64,000 nucleotides of DNA from Muricomes sp049840515 (GTDB lineage: Bacteria > Bacillota > Clostridia > Lachnospirales > Lachnospiraceae), in contig JASGKW010000009.1 in assembly GCA_049840515.1 (NCBI GenBank), positions 620,001 through 684,000 of the forward strand, written 5' to 3'. Each line of letters starts with the position of its first letter. The stretch's first letter is position 1. The position numbers were made by a program, and so were the translations under genes. Of the stretch, positions 26,731-35,999 are shown one piece after another. The notes below the pieces were generated by a model. It was not told where the DNA came from. It made no database searches and saw only the letters and a program-made list of their open reading frames with translations.

Positions 26731-27076
26731 AGCAAAACAAAAGGAAAAAAAGCAGAAACAAGGAGGCTCCAGAAAGTATGGGCAGGCAAAGCTGAAACAT
26801 TCACGTATGGGCATATACTCTTGTATTTATGCAGCCATTTCCTTAGCGCTCCTTCTTACCTGTATTTTGATAGCGTTTGTTATGCGCGGAAATACATTTG
26901 GAATTGTTGGAGGTGTTGGAATCATCTCTATTGTGCTGGCGGGATTTGGCATACGGGCTTCCAGGAAAGGAATGCTGGAAAGAGAAAAGCGTTACACAAC
27001 CTGTAAAGCCGGGCTGGCAGGTAACATTGTAATTTTGCTGTTATTGGCAGCAATATTTTTAGGAGGACTTTTTTAG
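26705..27076 (+). CDS. DUF6142-type small membrane protein
   Basis: This 123-residue protein has a strongly basic N-terminus (KAKQKEKKQKQGG), then three hydrophobic segments (about 37-60, 64-83 and 103-122). The central GVGIISIVLAGFGIRAS and KRYTTCKAGLAGN fit the DUF6142 family found in Lachnospiraceae; function unknown. RBS AAGGAG precedes ATG 26705. It overlaps the VanZ-like gene by 26 bases and is directly followed by the aminopeptidase gene, so these three probably share a transcript. Confidence 0.65.
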   Translation: MGTEKRDAKAKQKEKKQKQGGSRKYGQAKLKHSRMGIYSCIYAAISLALLLTCILIAFVMRGNTFGIVGGVGIISIVLAGFGIRASRKGMLEREKRYTTCKAGLAGNIVILLLLAAIFLGGLF

Positions 27077-29158
27077 ATGGGATGGAAAGAATGGCAGACA
27101 GAAAAGAATGAACAATGCAGGGAGAGGCATGAGCTCACCATAGAGAGAGTGAAACAAATTGCCGGGGAGGAGGCTGCTGGAAGCAATTTTGTTCCTTTCT
27201 TCCACAGCACAGCCGGATTTTTGCTTCTGCTTGAGACCATGCGCCGGAAAGTGGAAAATGGGCAGTGGGAGGAGTTAAGTCTGGAAGAAATGCGGGAATT
27301 TAATCAGGCTTTGTACGCAGATATTTTGGGTGAAAAATATGAGACAAGCTATGCGAATCCCGCCTACACTGTCAAGATGCTGGGGGAAGAATACGGGGTG
27401 CTGCTCAGTTTCCTTTATACAGAAATACGCGGGGGAATCCCCTATGCTTTTGAGAACCGTGCAGATTATCTCACCATCCTAGGGGAGCTGTTTATTGAGA
27501 TTTATAACTGCTTTGAGTCAGAAGAAACACCTGAGTACAAAGCATTGAAAAACATGATATATTGGTATTCCAGTGATTACTGCGATGTTTTCCTCGCAGA
27601 CAGAATCGAGGAGCAGGTAAATCCTGAGTATTCTTTTGCGGCAGATATTATTACAGGCATGGATTTGGAGGATGACAGATATCTCTATCGCTTTGGGGAG
27701 TATATTACAGAAAATGAGCTGGGCACAGCCAGACATCTGAGAAGTCTGCCCAAAGAAATCATTCGGAAAATGGCGGATGTGTACACTGAGGGACTTCGTA
27801 TGAGCTTTATCAATACAGGAAAAGATTTATCCAAAAAGTCTATTGTGAATATCCGTTACTGCCTGGGATTTGAGCAGGTAATAAAGCTTGCCCTGGAAAA
27901 TTTTGAAAAAATGGGATTAAAGCCGGTTATTTACCGGGCGGCATCCAGTGTTATCACAAAGAAAGAGCAAATCAGGACAGGATATTACGGCGCCATTCCC
28001 AACAAACAGTATGAGTATGACCACCGGTTTGACCAGGCACTGTTTATGGATAAGCGTTACATTGAGCGGAAACTGGATGTGCTGAAAAATGTATACGAGA
28101 AAAATAAAGAATTAGCTGGGCAGTTTGCAGGTCCGGCATTAATAGAAATCTTTGGTGAGGCTCCTTTTTCACCCCAGGCGAAACCAAAGGCACCGTCCTA
28201 CACAGAGGCACAGCGCTCCCTATCCGTGCTCTATGACAGCAAGGCGGGACAGATTACCAATCAGTATATCAAGGGCGAGGAGAGAAGTTTTACAATTGTA
28301 GCTTACCCCGTGCCGGAAATCGGCAGTGACTACCCGGCAATTTTTGATGAAGTAATCCGTATCAATACGCTGGATTCTGATTTCTATGGAGAAATTCAGC
28401 AGACACTTATTGATGCGCTGGATCAGGGAGAATATGTGCATATTCTCGGAAAGGGAGACAATCAGACCGATTTGAGGGTAAAACTGCATTCCCTGAAAGA
28501 CCCTGAGAAAGAGACGGTTTTTGAAAATTGTGTTGCAGATGCCAACATTCCGGTTGGTGAGGTGTTCACATCTCCGGTTTTGGAGGGTACACAGGGAACA
28601 CTCCATGTGAGCAAGGTTTATCTGTATGAGCTTCAATATAAGAACCTAAAGATTGAATTTCAGGACGGAATGATTTCAGATTATACATGTACCAACTTCG
28701 AGAAGGAGGAGGACAATAAAATGTATATCTATGAAAATATCCTCCACAATCATAAGTCCCTGCCCATCGGTGAGTTTGCAATCGGGACAAATACTACAGC
28801 TTACGTGGTGGCGAAGAAGTATGGAATTGAAGACAAAATGCCTATTTTGATTGCAGAGAAAATGGGTCCCCATTTTGCGGTGGGTGACACCTGCTACAGT
28901 TGGAGTGAGGATGTCCGCACCTACAATCTGAATGGGAAAGAAATCGTGGCAAAAGAGAACTCTGTCTCTGCCCTTAGGAAGGAAGATTTGTCAAAAGCAT
29001 ACTTCCATTGTCACACAGATATAACCATACCTTATGAGGAGTTAGAAGAAATAAGTGTAGTGACAAAGGAAGGCAAAAAGATTATACTGTTGAGAGATGG
29101 AAGGTTCGTATTAGAAGGAACAGAACCTTTGAATAAACCACTGACCGATAGTGATTAA
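27077..29158 (+). CDS. Aminopeptidase, M29 family, with long N-terminal extension
   Basis: This 693-residue protein starts directly after the DUF6142 stop, behind GGAGGA. The C-terminal 400 residues have the M29 (AmpS/aminopeptidase T) metal-site blocks: Glu in NIPVGEVFTSP, Glu in LPIGEFAIGTNT, His in AEKMGPHFAVGDTCYS, and His and Asp in FHCHTDITIPYEEL. These bind a two-metal centre that removes N-terminal residues from peptides. M29 enzymes usually have about 370-410 residues; here some 280 extra helical residues come first, a form I associate with Lachnospiraceae. It is cytoplasmic, with no signal peptide. Confidence 0.8.
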   Translation: MGWKEWQTEKNEQCRERHELTIERVKQIAGEEAAGSNFVPFFHSTAGFLLLLETMRRKVENGQWEELSLEEMREFNQALYADILGEKYETSYANPAYTVKMLGEEYGVLLSFLYTEIRGGIPYAFENRADYLTILGELFIEIYNCFESEETPEYKALKNMIYWYSSDYCDVFLADRIEEQVNPEYSFAADIITGMDLEDDRYLYRFGEYITENELGTARHLRSLPKEIIRKMADVYTEGLRMSFINTGKDLSKKSIVNIRYCLGFEQVIKLALENFEKMGLKPVIYRAASSVITKKEQIRTGYYGAIPNKQYEYDHRFDQALFMDKRYIERKLDVLKNVYEKNKELAGQFAGPALIEIFGEAPFSPQAKPKAPSYTEAQRSLSVLYDSKAGQITNQYIKGEERSFTIVAYPVPEIGSDYPAIFDEVIRINTLDSDFYGEIQQTLIDALDQGEYVHILGKGDNQTDLRVKLHSLKDPEKETVFENCVADANIPVGEVFTSPVLEGTQGTLHVSKVYLYELQYKNLKIEFQDGMISDYTCTNFEKEEDNKMYIYENILHNHKSLPIGEFAIGTNTTAYVVAKKYGIEDKMPILIAEKMGPHFAVGDTCYSWSEDVRTYNLNGKEIVAKENSVSALRKEDLSKAYFHCHTDITIPYEELEEISVVTKEGKKIILLRDGRFVLEGTEPLNKPLTDSD

Positions 29159-29224
29159 CGAGGTTCTTTCGAGTTTAGCACGTAGGTCGTTCTTTGAGAT
29201 TAGCGAGGTATTGTCGAGCTTAAC
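29154..29224 (+). repeat. Degenerate tandem repeat upstream of purE, array A
   Basis: About three diverged copies of a 20-25 base unit begin with TTAACGAGGT or TTAGCGAGGT and contain TCGAG or TTTGAG. Copies lie directly after the aminopeptidase stop and run into array B. No coding function is supported. Confidence 0.5.
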
Positions 29225-29338
29225 GAAAAGAACATCCATAAGCGAAAAGAACATCCATAAGCGAAAAGAACATCCATAAGCGAAAAGAACATCCACAGTG
29301 AAAAGAACATCCATAAGTGAAAAGGATTTCCATAAGGG
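29225..29338 (+). repeat. 19-base tandem repeat upstream of purE, array B
   Basis: Units of GAAAAGAACATCCATAAGC occur identically three times (29225-29281), followed by three diverged copies (29282-29338). There are no spacers, so this is a minisatellite and not a CRISPR array. It ends about 28 bases before the purE start, in the leader of the purine genes, where copy number could alter expression. Confidence 0.85.
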
Positions 29339-29365
29339 AGACATCCACAGAAAAGGAGACAATAT

Positions 29366-29878
29366 ATGCCAAGAGCGGGAATAGTGATGGGAAGCGATTC
29401 TGATTTGAAGGTGATGAGCAGGGCGGCAGATATGCTGGAAAGGCTGGGGATTGATTATGAAATGACAGTCATCTCAGCCCACCGGGAGCCGGATGTATTC
29501 TTTGAATGGGCAAAGTCGGCGGAAGACAGAGGAATCAAGGTGATTATTGCCGGTGCAGGGATGGCTGCACATCTTCCGGGAATGTGTGCCGCGCTGTTTC
29601 CCATGCCTGTGATTGGTGTTCCCCTGTCTGGAAAAAATCTGGGCGGACAGGACTCATTATTCTCTATTGTGCAAATGCCGCCGGGGATTCCCGTGGCTAC
29701 GGTTGCGATTGACGGCGGAATGAACGCTGCGATTCTGGCGGCTAAGATTCTGGCTGTGTCGGACCCGGAGCTTTTAGACAAGCTGAAAGCATATTCCGTG
29801 GAAATGAAAGAAACCGTTCAGGGAAAGGCCAAAAAGCTGGAAGATATCGGATATCAGGCATATCTTGAAAGCATGTAG
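29366..29878 (+). CDS. purE: N5-carboxyaminoimidazole ribonucleotide mutase
   Basis: This 170-residue enzyme moves the carboxyl group of N5-CAIR to give CAIR in purine synthesis. GIVMGSDSDL, the SAHREP segment and GAGMAAHLPGMCA are class I PurE signatures. RBS AAGGAG precedes ATG 29366. It heads a purE-purM-purN-purD run; purC, purF and purH are not in the window. The tandem repeats lie in its leader. Confidence 0.95.
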   Translation: MPRAGIVMGSDSDLKVMSRAADMLERLGIDYEMTVISAHREPDVFFEWAKSAEDRGIKVIIAGAGMAAHLPGMCAALFPMPVIGVPLSGKNLGGQDSLFSIVQMPPGIPVATVAIDGGMNAAILAAKILAVSDPELLDKLKAYSVEMKETVQGKAKKLEDIGYQAYLESM

Positions 29879-29909
29879 GCCAGTTTCACGAGTAGAATGG
29901 AGAATTCAT

Positions 29910-30935
29910 ATGGATTATAAAAATTCAGGTGTTGATATTGAGGCCGGCTATAAATCAGTGGAGTTGATGAAGAAACATGTGCAGGAGACCATGAGGCCGG
30001 AAGTTCTGACGAACCTGGGAGGGTTCTCAGGTGCATTTTCTATAGAAAAATTTAAGAACATGGAGAAACCCACTCTGATATCCGGTACGGATGGAGTGGG
30101 CACCAAACTGAAACTGGCATTTCTTTTGGACAGGCATGATACAATCGGCATTGACTGTGTTGCGATGTGTGTCAATGATATTGCATGTGCAGGAGGAGAG
30201 CCTTTATTCTTTTTGGATTACATTGCATGCGGAAAAAATGAGCCTGAAAAGATTGCAGATATTGTCCGCGGTGTGGCAGAGGGCTGCAAACAGGCAAATG
30301 CGGCACTGATAGGCGGTGAGACAGCAGAAATGCCAGGATTTTATCCCCCTGAAGAATATGATTTGGCGGGGTTTGCCGTGGGAGTTGTGGACGAGAAGGA
30401 CTTGATTACCGGAAAAGATTTAAAAGCCGGGGATGTACTGATTGGCATGGCTTCCTCCGGAGTACACAGCAATGGATTTTCGCTGGTGAGAAATGTGTTC
30501 AGCATGAAGAGGGAAGCTTTGGATACATATTATGACAGTCTTCAGGCTACATTGGGGGAGACTCTTTTGTGCCCTACAAAAATTTATGTAAAAGCTCTGC
30601 GCAGTATAAAAGATGCAGGGATTGTGATAAAAGCGTGCAGCCATATTACAGGCGGCGGCTTTTATGAGAATATACCCCGCATGCTAAAAGAGGGGATTCA
30701 CGCAGTAATCCGAAAGGACAGTTACCCCATACCCCCGATTTTCAGTATGTTGTCGGTGGACGGTGATATTGAGGAAAAAGTAATGTACAATACCTTCAAT
30801 ATGGGGCTTGGCATGATATTTGCGGTCGATGCCGCTGATGTGGAGCGGACAATGGAGGCGGTGAAGGCTGCCGGGGAGAGCCCATATGTGGTGGGACAGA
30901 TTGAGGCAGGCGAAAAAGGAGTCACCTTATGCTAA
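29910..30935 (+). CDS. purM: Phosphoribosylformylglycinamidine cyclo-ligase (AIR synthetase)
   Basis: This 341-residue ATP-dependent cyclase converts FGAM to AIR. LISGTDGVGTKLKLAF, CVNDIACAGGEPLFFLDY and GGETAEMPGFY are family blocks. I choose ATG 29910 (MDYKNSGVDIEAGY), the standard N-terminus, behind GGAG; the frame from 29865 would overlap purE. The 3' end overlaps purN by seven bases, so the two are translated together. Confidence 0.95.
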   Translation: MDYKNSGVDIEAGYKSVELMKKHVQETMRPEVLTNLGGFSGAFSIEKFKNMEKPTLISGTDGVGTKLKLAFLLDRHDTIGIDCVAMCVNDIACAGGEPLFFLDYIACGKNEPEKIADIVRGVAEGCKQANAALIGGETAEMPGFYPPEEYDLAGFAVGVVDEKDLITGKDLKAGDVLIGMASSGVHSNGFSLVRNVFSMKREALDTYYDSLQATLGETLLCPTKIYVKALRSIKDAGIVIKACSHITGGGFYENIPRMLKEGIHAVIRKDSYPIPPIFSMLSVDGDIEEKVMYNTFNMGLGMIFAVDAADVERTMEAVKAAGESPYVVGQIEAGEKGVTLC

Positions 30936-31552
30936 AAATAGTTGTTCTGGTTTCCGGCGGGGGAACAAACCTGCAGGCTATTATGGATGGAATAAAGGAA
31001 GGAACAATTTCAAATACAAGAATTACAGGTGTTATCAGCAACAACAGACATGCATATGCCCTTGAGCGCGCCAGCGAGAATGGAATTGCAAATTGCTGTA
31101 TTTCCCCAAAAGATTATGAATCAAGAGAAGTGTTCGACCATAAGCTTTTAGAGGCGGCGGATGCTTATGAGCCGGATTTGATTGTTCTGGCGGGATTTCT
31201 GGTTGCCATTCCTCCGATTATAATAGAAAAATATAGATATCGTATCATTAATATACATCCATCCTTAATTCCGGCTTTCTGTGGAAAAGGATATTATGGG
31301 CTGAGAGTGCATGAGGCGGCCCTGGGGCGGGGAGTAAAGGTGACTGGCGCAACAGTCCATTTTGTGGATGAAGGCACAGACACAGGCCCTATTATTTTGC
31401 AGAAAGCAGTGGAAATTGAACCCGGTGATACATCGGAGACTTTGCAGAGAAGAGTGATGGAACAGGCAGAGTGGGAGATACTTCCCAGAGCGATTAATCT
31501 GATTGCCGGGGATAAGGTTAAAGTAGTGGACGGTAAGGTGTTTTTGGCTTAA
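30929..31552 (+). CDS. purN: Phosphoribosylglycinamide formyltransferase
   Basis: This 207-residue enzyme formylates GAR using 10-formyl-tetrahydrofolate. VLVSGGGTNLQAI binds the phosphate, INIHPSLIPAF holds the catalytic Asn and His, and HFVDEGTDTGPII holds the catalytic Asp. The length is normal. It is translationally coupled to purM and sits 18 bases before purD. Confidence 0.95.
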   Translation: MLKIVVLVSGGGTNLQAIMDGIKEGTISNTRITGVISNNRHAYALERASENGIANCCISPKDYESREVFDHKLLEAADAYEPDLIVLAGFLVAIPPIIIEKYRYRIINIHPSLIPAFCGKGYYGLRVHEAALGRGVKVTGATVHFVDEGTDTGPIILQKAVEIEPGDTSETLQRRVMEQAEWEILPRAINLIAGDKVKVVDGKVFLA

Positions 31553-31570
31553 AAGACGGAGGAAACTGCT

Positions 31571-32842
31571 ATGAAGGTATTGATTGTAGGCGGCGGCGGA
31601 AGGGAACATGCCATTGCGGCAAGTGTGGCAAAGAGCAGCAGGGTTGAAGAGATATACTGTGCTCCGGGAAATGCGGGGATTGCCGAATACGCCCGGTGCG
31701 TGGACATTGGAGTCATGGAATTTGACAAACTGACCGCCTTTGCAAAGGAAACTATGATTGACCTTGTCATTGTAGGGATGGATGCCCCCCTGGTGGGCGG
31801 TCTGGTGGATGAACTGGAACAGGCAGGAATCCGCACGTTCGGGCCAAGCAAAAAGGCGGCAATCCTGGAAGGCTCAAAAGCATTTTCAAAAGATTTGATG
31901 AAAAAGTACAATATACCAACAGCGGGCTATGAAAATTTTACGGATGCAGATCAGGCTTTTGCTTATCTGGAAAGGGCAAAATTTCCTATTGTTCTAAAAG
32001 CCGACGGACTGGCACTTGGAAAAGGTGTGTTAATCTGTCATACACTGGAGGAGGCAGAAGAAGGTGTGAAAGAAATCATGCTGGATAAGAAATTTGGCTC
32101 CGCAGGAAATGAAATGATTATTGAAGAATTTATGACCGGGCGGGAGGTATCTGTACTTTCTTTTGTGGACGGAAGAACTATCAAAACGATGACCTCCGCT
32201 CAGGACCACAAGCGCGCGGGGGACGGGGATACAGGTTTGAACACAGGGGGAATGGGGACATTCTCACCAAGCCCCTTTTACACAAAAGAAGTGGAAGATT
32301 TCTGTAACCGGTATATTTATCAGGCAACTGTCAATGCCATGGCAGCAGAAGGAAGGGCATTCAAAGGTGTTATTTTCTTCGGGCTGATGCTGACGGAGGA
32401 GGGCCCGAAAGTTTTGGAATACAATGCCCGTTTCGGGGACCCGGAGGCACAGGTGGTGCTTCCCCGCATGAAAAATGATTTGATTGAGGTTTTGGAAGCG
32501 TGCATTGACGGAACTCTTGACCAGATTGATTTGCAGTTTGAGGACAATGCGGCAGTATGTGTGGTGCTCGCTTCTGACGGATATCCGGTAAAGTATGACA
32601 CAGGATTTGCTGTCACCGGGCTGGAGCAATTTGAAAACCGCGACGGATATTACTGTTTTCATGCAGGAACAAGCTTTGACGGAAAGCAGATTGTGACAGA
32701 CGGAGGCCGTGTGCTGGGAATTACAGCAAAAGGAAAAGATTTGAAAGAAGCCAGGGAAAATGCCTATGCGGCAGTCCAATGGGTACAGTTTGACAACAAG
32801 TATATGCGGCGGGACATTGGAAAAGCCATTGACGAGGTATAA
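31571..32842 (+). CDS. purD: Phosphoribosylamine-glycine ligase
   Basis: This 423-residue ATP-grasp enzyme joins glycine to phosphoribosylamine. The N-terminal VGGGGREHA, the ATP-grasp segment VLKADGLALGKGV, the DHKRAGDGDTGLNTGGMG block, and the metal site EYNARFGDPEAQ are all present. RBS GGAGG precedes ATG 31571. It is the last purine gene here and no terminator is visible before the penicillin-binding protein gene. Confidence 0.95.
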   Translation: MKVLIVGGGGREHAIAASVAKSSRVEEIYCAPGNAGIAEYARCVDIGVMEFDKLTAFAKETMIDLVIVGMDAPLVGGLVDELEQAGIRTFGPSKKAAILEGSKAFSKDLMKKYNIPTAGYENFTDADQAFAYLERAKFPIVLKADGLALGKGVLICHTLEEAEEGVKEIMLDKKFGSAGNEMIIEEFMTGREVSVLSFVDGRTIKTMTSAQDHKRAGDGDTGLNTGGMGTFSPSPFYTKEVEDFCNRYIYQATVNAMAAEGRAFKGVIFFGLMLTEEGPKVLEYNARFGDPEAQVVLPRMKNDLIEVLEACIDGTLDQIDLQFEDNAAVCVVLASDGYPVKYDTGFAVTGLEQFENRDGYYCFHAGTSFDGKQIVTDGGRVLGITAKGKDLKEARENAYAAVQWVQFDNKYMRRDIGKAIDEV

Positions 32843-32914
32843 CAAGAAGCGGGTCAGGTTAGAGACAATCGGTATTGGTTTGCCAGACTCTTTATTGGAA
32901 AGGCGGGGATTGAT

Positions 32915-35002
32915 TTGGCGGCAAGAAAAGGATACAGGAGAAAGAAAGTAAATCCGGCTCAGGGAAAAGCAAAAGGACCTGTTATTATTATTGCAGTTAT
33001 TGTACTGGCCGTGCTGGGAGGCATTCTTGTCTGGAATATGTTCCGTGTAAAATCTACACCCCAGGAAACTACAGAGAAATACTTTTCACTTTTAAATAAG
33101 GGGAAGTATGAAGCGATGTATGGTCTGCTGAGTGAGGATTCAAAAAAGAAAATAACAAAAGAGGACTTTGTCAGCCGGAATGAGAATATTTATAAAGGCA
33201 TATCTTCCCGGAACATCAACATTGCCCTCCAGGGAGAGCCAGAGTATACGGACGGCAAAAAACAGGCAGTCGTATCTTATTCTACCACTATGGATACCAC
33301 GGCAGATAAGGCTGCATTTGATAATAAAATGCAATTAATAAAAGAAGACCATAATTATTTCATTGACTGGGACTCCACTCTGATTTTCCCGGCGCTGAAA
33401 GAAGAATATAAAGTCCAGATTAATACGAAGCCTGCAAAACGGGGTTCTATTCTGGACAGGAATGGGCAAATGCTTGCGGGTCCCGGAACTGTGTCTGAGG
33501 TGGGGATTGTCCCAGGGAAGTTAGGAGAAAATAAGGACGAATCCATATCCAGAATAGGAGAAATACTGGATATGTCAGGAGATGAGATTGATGAGAAACT
33601 CAATGCCTCCTATGTGCAGGAGGACTCATTTGTATCTTTGAAGGAAATCTCAAAATCTAATACAGCGGCGGAAGAGGAATTGCTGAAAATTTCCGGTATT
33701 ATGATTCAGGATAAAGAGGAGCGTATATATCCCCTGGGCGCTGCCGCAGGACAGTTGACAGGCTACGTGCAGGCTGTGACAGGCGAAGAACTGGAGAAAT
33801 TAGCAGAAAAAGGGTACCATGAAAATAGTGTGGTAGGAAAATCAGGGTTGGAAAGAGCTTTTGAGGAAGAACTTCGCTCCAAGGACGGTTACAGTATTGA
33901 TATTGTAAGCGGCAGCGGTGAAGAGATTGAGACAGTGGCTTTCAAGCCGGCTGAAGACGGGAAAGATGTTCAGGTAACGGTGGATGCAGAAATGCAGAAA
34001 AAAGCATATGAGCAATTTGCATCCGACACGGGAACTGCGGCGGCCATGAATCCAAAGACCGGGGAAGTGCTGGCATTGGTGAGCACTCCAGGCTATGACC
34101 CAAATGAATTTGTTATGGGGATGTCAGGCAGGCGCTGGAATGAATTGAGTGAGGACAAAAACCAGCCGTTGCTGAACCGTTTTAACACATCCTGGGTTCC
34201 AGGCTCCACATTTAAGGCAATTACAGCCGCAATCGGCGTGGACACGGGAAAAATCCAGCCCGATGCAAACATGGGATATGTGGGCCTGAAATGGCAGAAG
34301 GATGGAAGCTGGGGGGATTATTTTGTGACCACCCTGACAGACTACGGCACAGAAGTAAATCTGGAAAATGCGCTTGTGTATTCAGATAACATTTATTTTG
34401 CAAGAGCGGCTCTTGATATTGGAGCTGATACAATGATGGAAAAATTTAAGGCTATGGGATTTGATGAGGAGATTCCTTTTGAACTCCAGCTTTCTACCTC
34501 AACCTATGACGATGATGACAAAATAGACTCTGATATACAGCTTGCAGATACCGGATACGGGCAGGGACAGCTTCTTGTAAACCCTCTGCATATGGTATCT
34601 ATGTACACCATGTTCGTAAATGAGGGGAATATGATTCAGCCTGCCATTCTCTACAAGGAAAATCCGCAGGGAACAGTGTGGAAACAGCAGGTTGTCTCTC
34701 CACAGGCGGCATCTCTGGTAAAAGATGACTTAATACAGGTTATCGAAAATCCGTCAGGCACGGGGGCAAAAGCGAAGATTGAAGGTGTCACTATGCTTGG
34801 CAAAACGGGGACGGCAGAAATCAAAGAAACCCAGGCTGACACAGACGGCGTGGAACGTGGATGGTTTGTCTGTGAAACTGTGGAAGACATTGAAAAGCCT
34901 GTAGTGATAGCAGGAATGGTGGAAGATGTAAAAGGAAAAGGCGGCAGCACTTATGTGACAGAAAAAGTCCGCGAAATTGTGTCAGCTTATCTTCGTGAAT
35001 GA
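32915..35002 (+). CDS. Class B penicillin-binding protein, MecA-N type
   Basis: This 695-residue peptidoglycan transpeptidase begins at TTG 32915 behind a GGCGGGG-like site; no ATG is available before the membrane anchor (about residues 22-42). An NTF2-like MecA-N domain (about 50-150) precedes the dimerisation domain and the C-terminal transpeptidase. The catalytic motifs are SxxK in PGSTFKAIT, SxN in YSDNIYF, and KTG in MLGKTGTAEI. This architecture is shared with PBP2a and PBP3/PBP5 of Gram-positives, which often have low beta-lactam affinity, though affinity cannot be judged from sequence. Confidence 0.85.
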   Translation: MAARKGYRRKKVNPAQGKAKGPVIIIAVIVLAVLGGILVWNMFRVKSTPQETTEKYFSLLNKGKYEAMYGLLSEDSKKKITKEDFVSRNENIYKGISSRNINIALQGEPEYTDGKKQAVVSYSTTMDTTADKAAFDNKMQLIKEDHNYFIDWDSTLIFPALKEEYKVQINTKPAKRGSILDRNGQMLAGPGTVSEVGIVPGKLGENKDESISRIGEILDMSGDEIDEKLNASYVQEDSFVSLKEISKSNTAAEEELLKISGIMIQDKEERIYPLGAAAGQLTGYVQAVTGEELEKLAEKGYHENSVVGKSGLERAFEEELRSKDGYSIDIVSGSGEEIETVAFKPAEDGKDVQVTVDAEMQKKAYEQFASDTGTAAAMNPKTGEVLALVSTPGYDPNEFVMGMSGRRWNELSEDKNQPLLNRFNTSWVPGSTFKAITAAIGVDTGKIQPDANMGYVGLKWQKDGSWGDYFVTTLTDYGTEVNLENALVYSDNIYFARAALDIGADTMMEKFKAMGFDEEIPFELQLSTSTYDDDDKIDSDIQLADTGYGQGQLLVNPLHMVSMYTMFVNEGNMIQPAILYKENPQGTVWKQQVVSPQAASLVKDDLIQVIENPSGTGAKAKIEGVTMLGKTGTAEIKETQADTDGVERGWFVCETVEDIEKPVVIAGMVEDVKGKGGSTYVTEKVREIVSAYLRE

Positions 35003-35134
35003 TAAGTGTGGAATTGTGCCGTAACCCGGATATTTAACTGGGCTGACAGTGAAAAAATCTGCACAGCAGGCAGTTCAAATGGAAGGTGCAGTTCTGGACT
35101 GTCACAACTTGTTTCACGAATTTAGATGCAGTGA

Positions 35135-35163
35135 TTGAGAAAACAGGAAAATTATGCTAGAAT
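35135..35163 (+). promoter_or_regulatory. Promoter of the Crp/Fnr regulator gene
   Basis: TTGAGA (35135-35140), a 17-base spacer, and TAGAAT (35158-35163). The transcription start would fall about 65 bases before the start codon. The rest of the 233-base gap (35003-35235) shows no gene. Confidence 0.55.
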
Positions 35164-35235
35164 GTAAACAAGATAATTATAAACCTATGATACCCCCAAA
35201 AATTCTGAAATTGAAAAGATATAGGTGGAATATTC

Positions 35236-35892
35236 ATGAAAGAATTGTTGAAACAGACTCTTCCTTTTTGGGAAGACTTGACAAAGGATGAGCAGGATGC
35301 TCTTGTGAGAGGAGTGGTAGAAAACTCATATAAAAAAGGAACAGTACTTCACTATGGAGGAAGAGAATGTGCCGGAGTGCAGATTATCAAAAAAGGGCAG
35401 GCAAGAATCTTTGTTACATCTCCCGGAGGTGGGGAAATTACACTGTTCAGACTGCTGGACGGTGATGTGAGTATTCTAAGTGCCGCCTGCATGATGAAAG
35501 GACTGGACATTGAGCTGGATATGGAGATAGAGGAGGATTCTCTCATCTGTACCATACCAAAACTGTTATATAAAAATATCAGCGAACAAAATGCTAAGGT
35601 AAAGGATTATACATTAGAGATGATATCAGAAAAATTCTCGGATATCATGTGGCTGTTCAATCAGTATGTATTTTCCAATGTAGCCTCCAGACTGGCGGAC
35701 ACCATTCTGGAACACCGGGCACTGGCTGGCTCGGATACTTTGGCAATTACCCATGATGTACTGGCCCGGGATATAGGCACGGCGAGAGAAGTGGTGACCA
35801 GGCTTTTAAAACAATTTCAGATAGATGGACTTGTAAAGCTCACCCGGGGACGCATCGAAGTATTGGATGGAATAAATCTGGGTAAAGTATAG
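35236..35892 (+). CDS. Crp/Fnr family transcriptional regulator
   Basis: This 218-residue regulator has an N-terminal cyclic-nucleotide-type beta barrel (about 15-120) and a C-terminal winged helix (about 145-215, including LARDIGTAREVVTRLLKQFQ). A single-Cys N-terminal cluster as in FNR is absent, but Cys residues occur at RECAGVQ and AACMMKG, and EEDSLICTI lies in the long helix region. It could respond to redox or a small ligand; cAMP is unlikely in this group. It sits directly upstream of thioredoxin, whose promoter region has a CRP/FNR-like palindrome. Confidence 0.85.
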   Translation: MKELLKQTLPFWEDLTKDEQDALVRGVVENSYKKGTVLHYGGRECAGVQIIKKGQARIFVTSPGGGEITLFRLLDGDVSILSAACMMKGLDIELDMEIEEDSLICTIPKLLYKNISEQNAKVKDYTLEMISEKFSDIMWLFNQYVFSNVASRLADTILEHRALAGSDTLAITHDVLARDIGTAREVVTRLLKQFQIDGLVKLTRGRIEVLDGINLGKV

Positions 35893-35904
35893 GAAAGCAT
35901 GTTT

Positions 35905-35940
35905 TGTGATTTTGTCACGGAAAAGTTCAAAAAATATGCT
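35905..35940 (+). promoter_or_regulatory. Promoter and Crp/Fnr-like palindrome before thioredoxin
   Basis: TGTGA-TTTTG-TCAC (35905-35918) is a CRP-type half-site pair with a five-base centre. It overlaps a possible -35 TTGTCA (35912-35917), with -10 TATGCT (35935-35940) at 17 bases; TATACT lies just after. If real, binding at this position would repress. Confidence 0.4.
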
Positions 35941-35999
35941 ATACTTAATTGCAAATGAAAAAGCTAAATCTAAAATGAATATAAAAGGAGGAAATGATT

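Noticed and set aside
29225..29338. Possible CRISPR array
   Set aside because: Repeats are contiguous 19-base units with no spacers and no cas genes nearby.
29111..29362. 83-codon minus-strand frame with repeated peptide units
   Set aside because: The repetition is produced by translating the tandem DNA repeats; there is no ribosome site and no domain.
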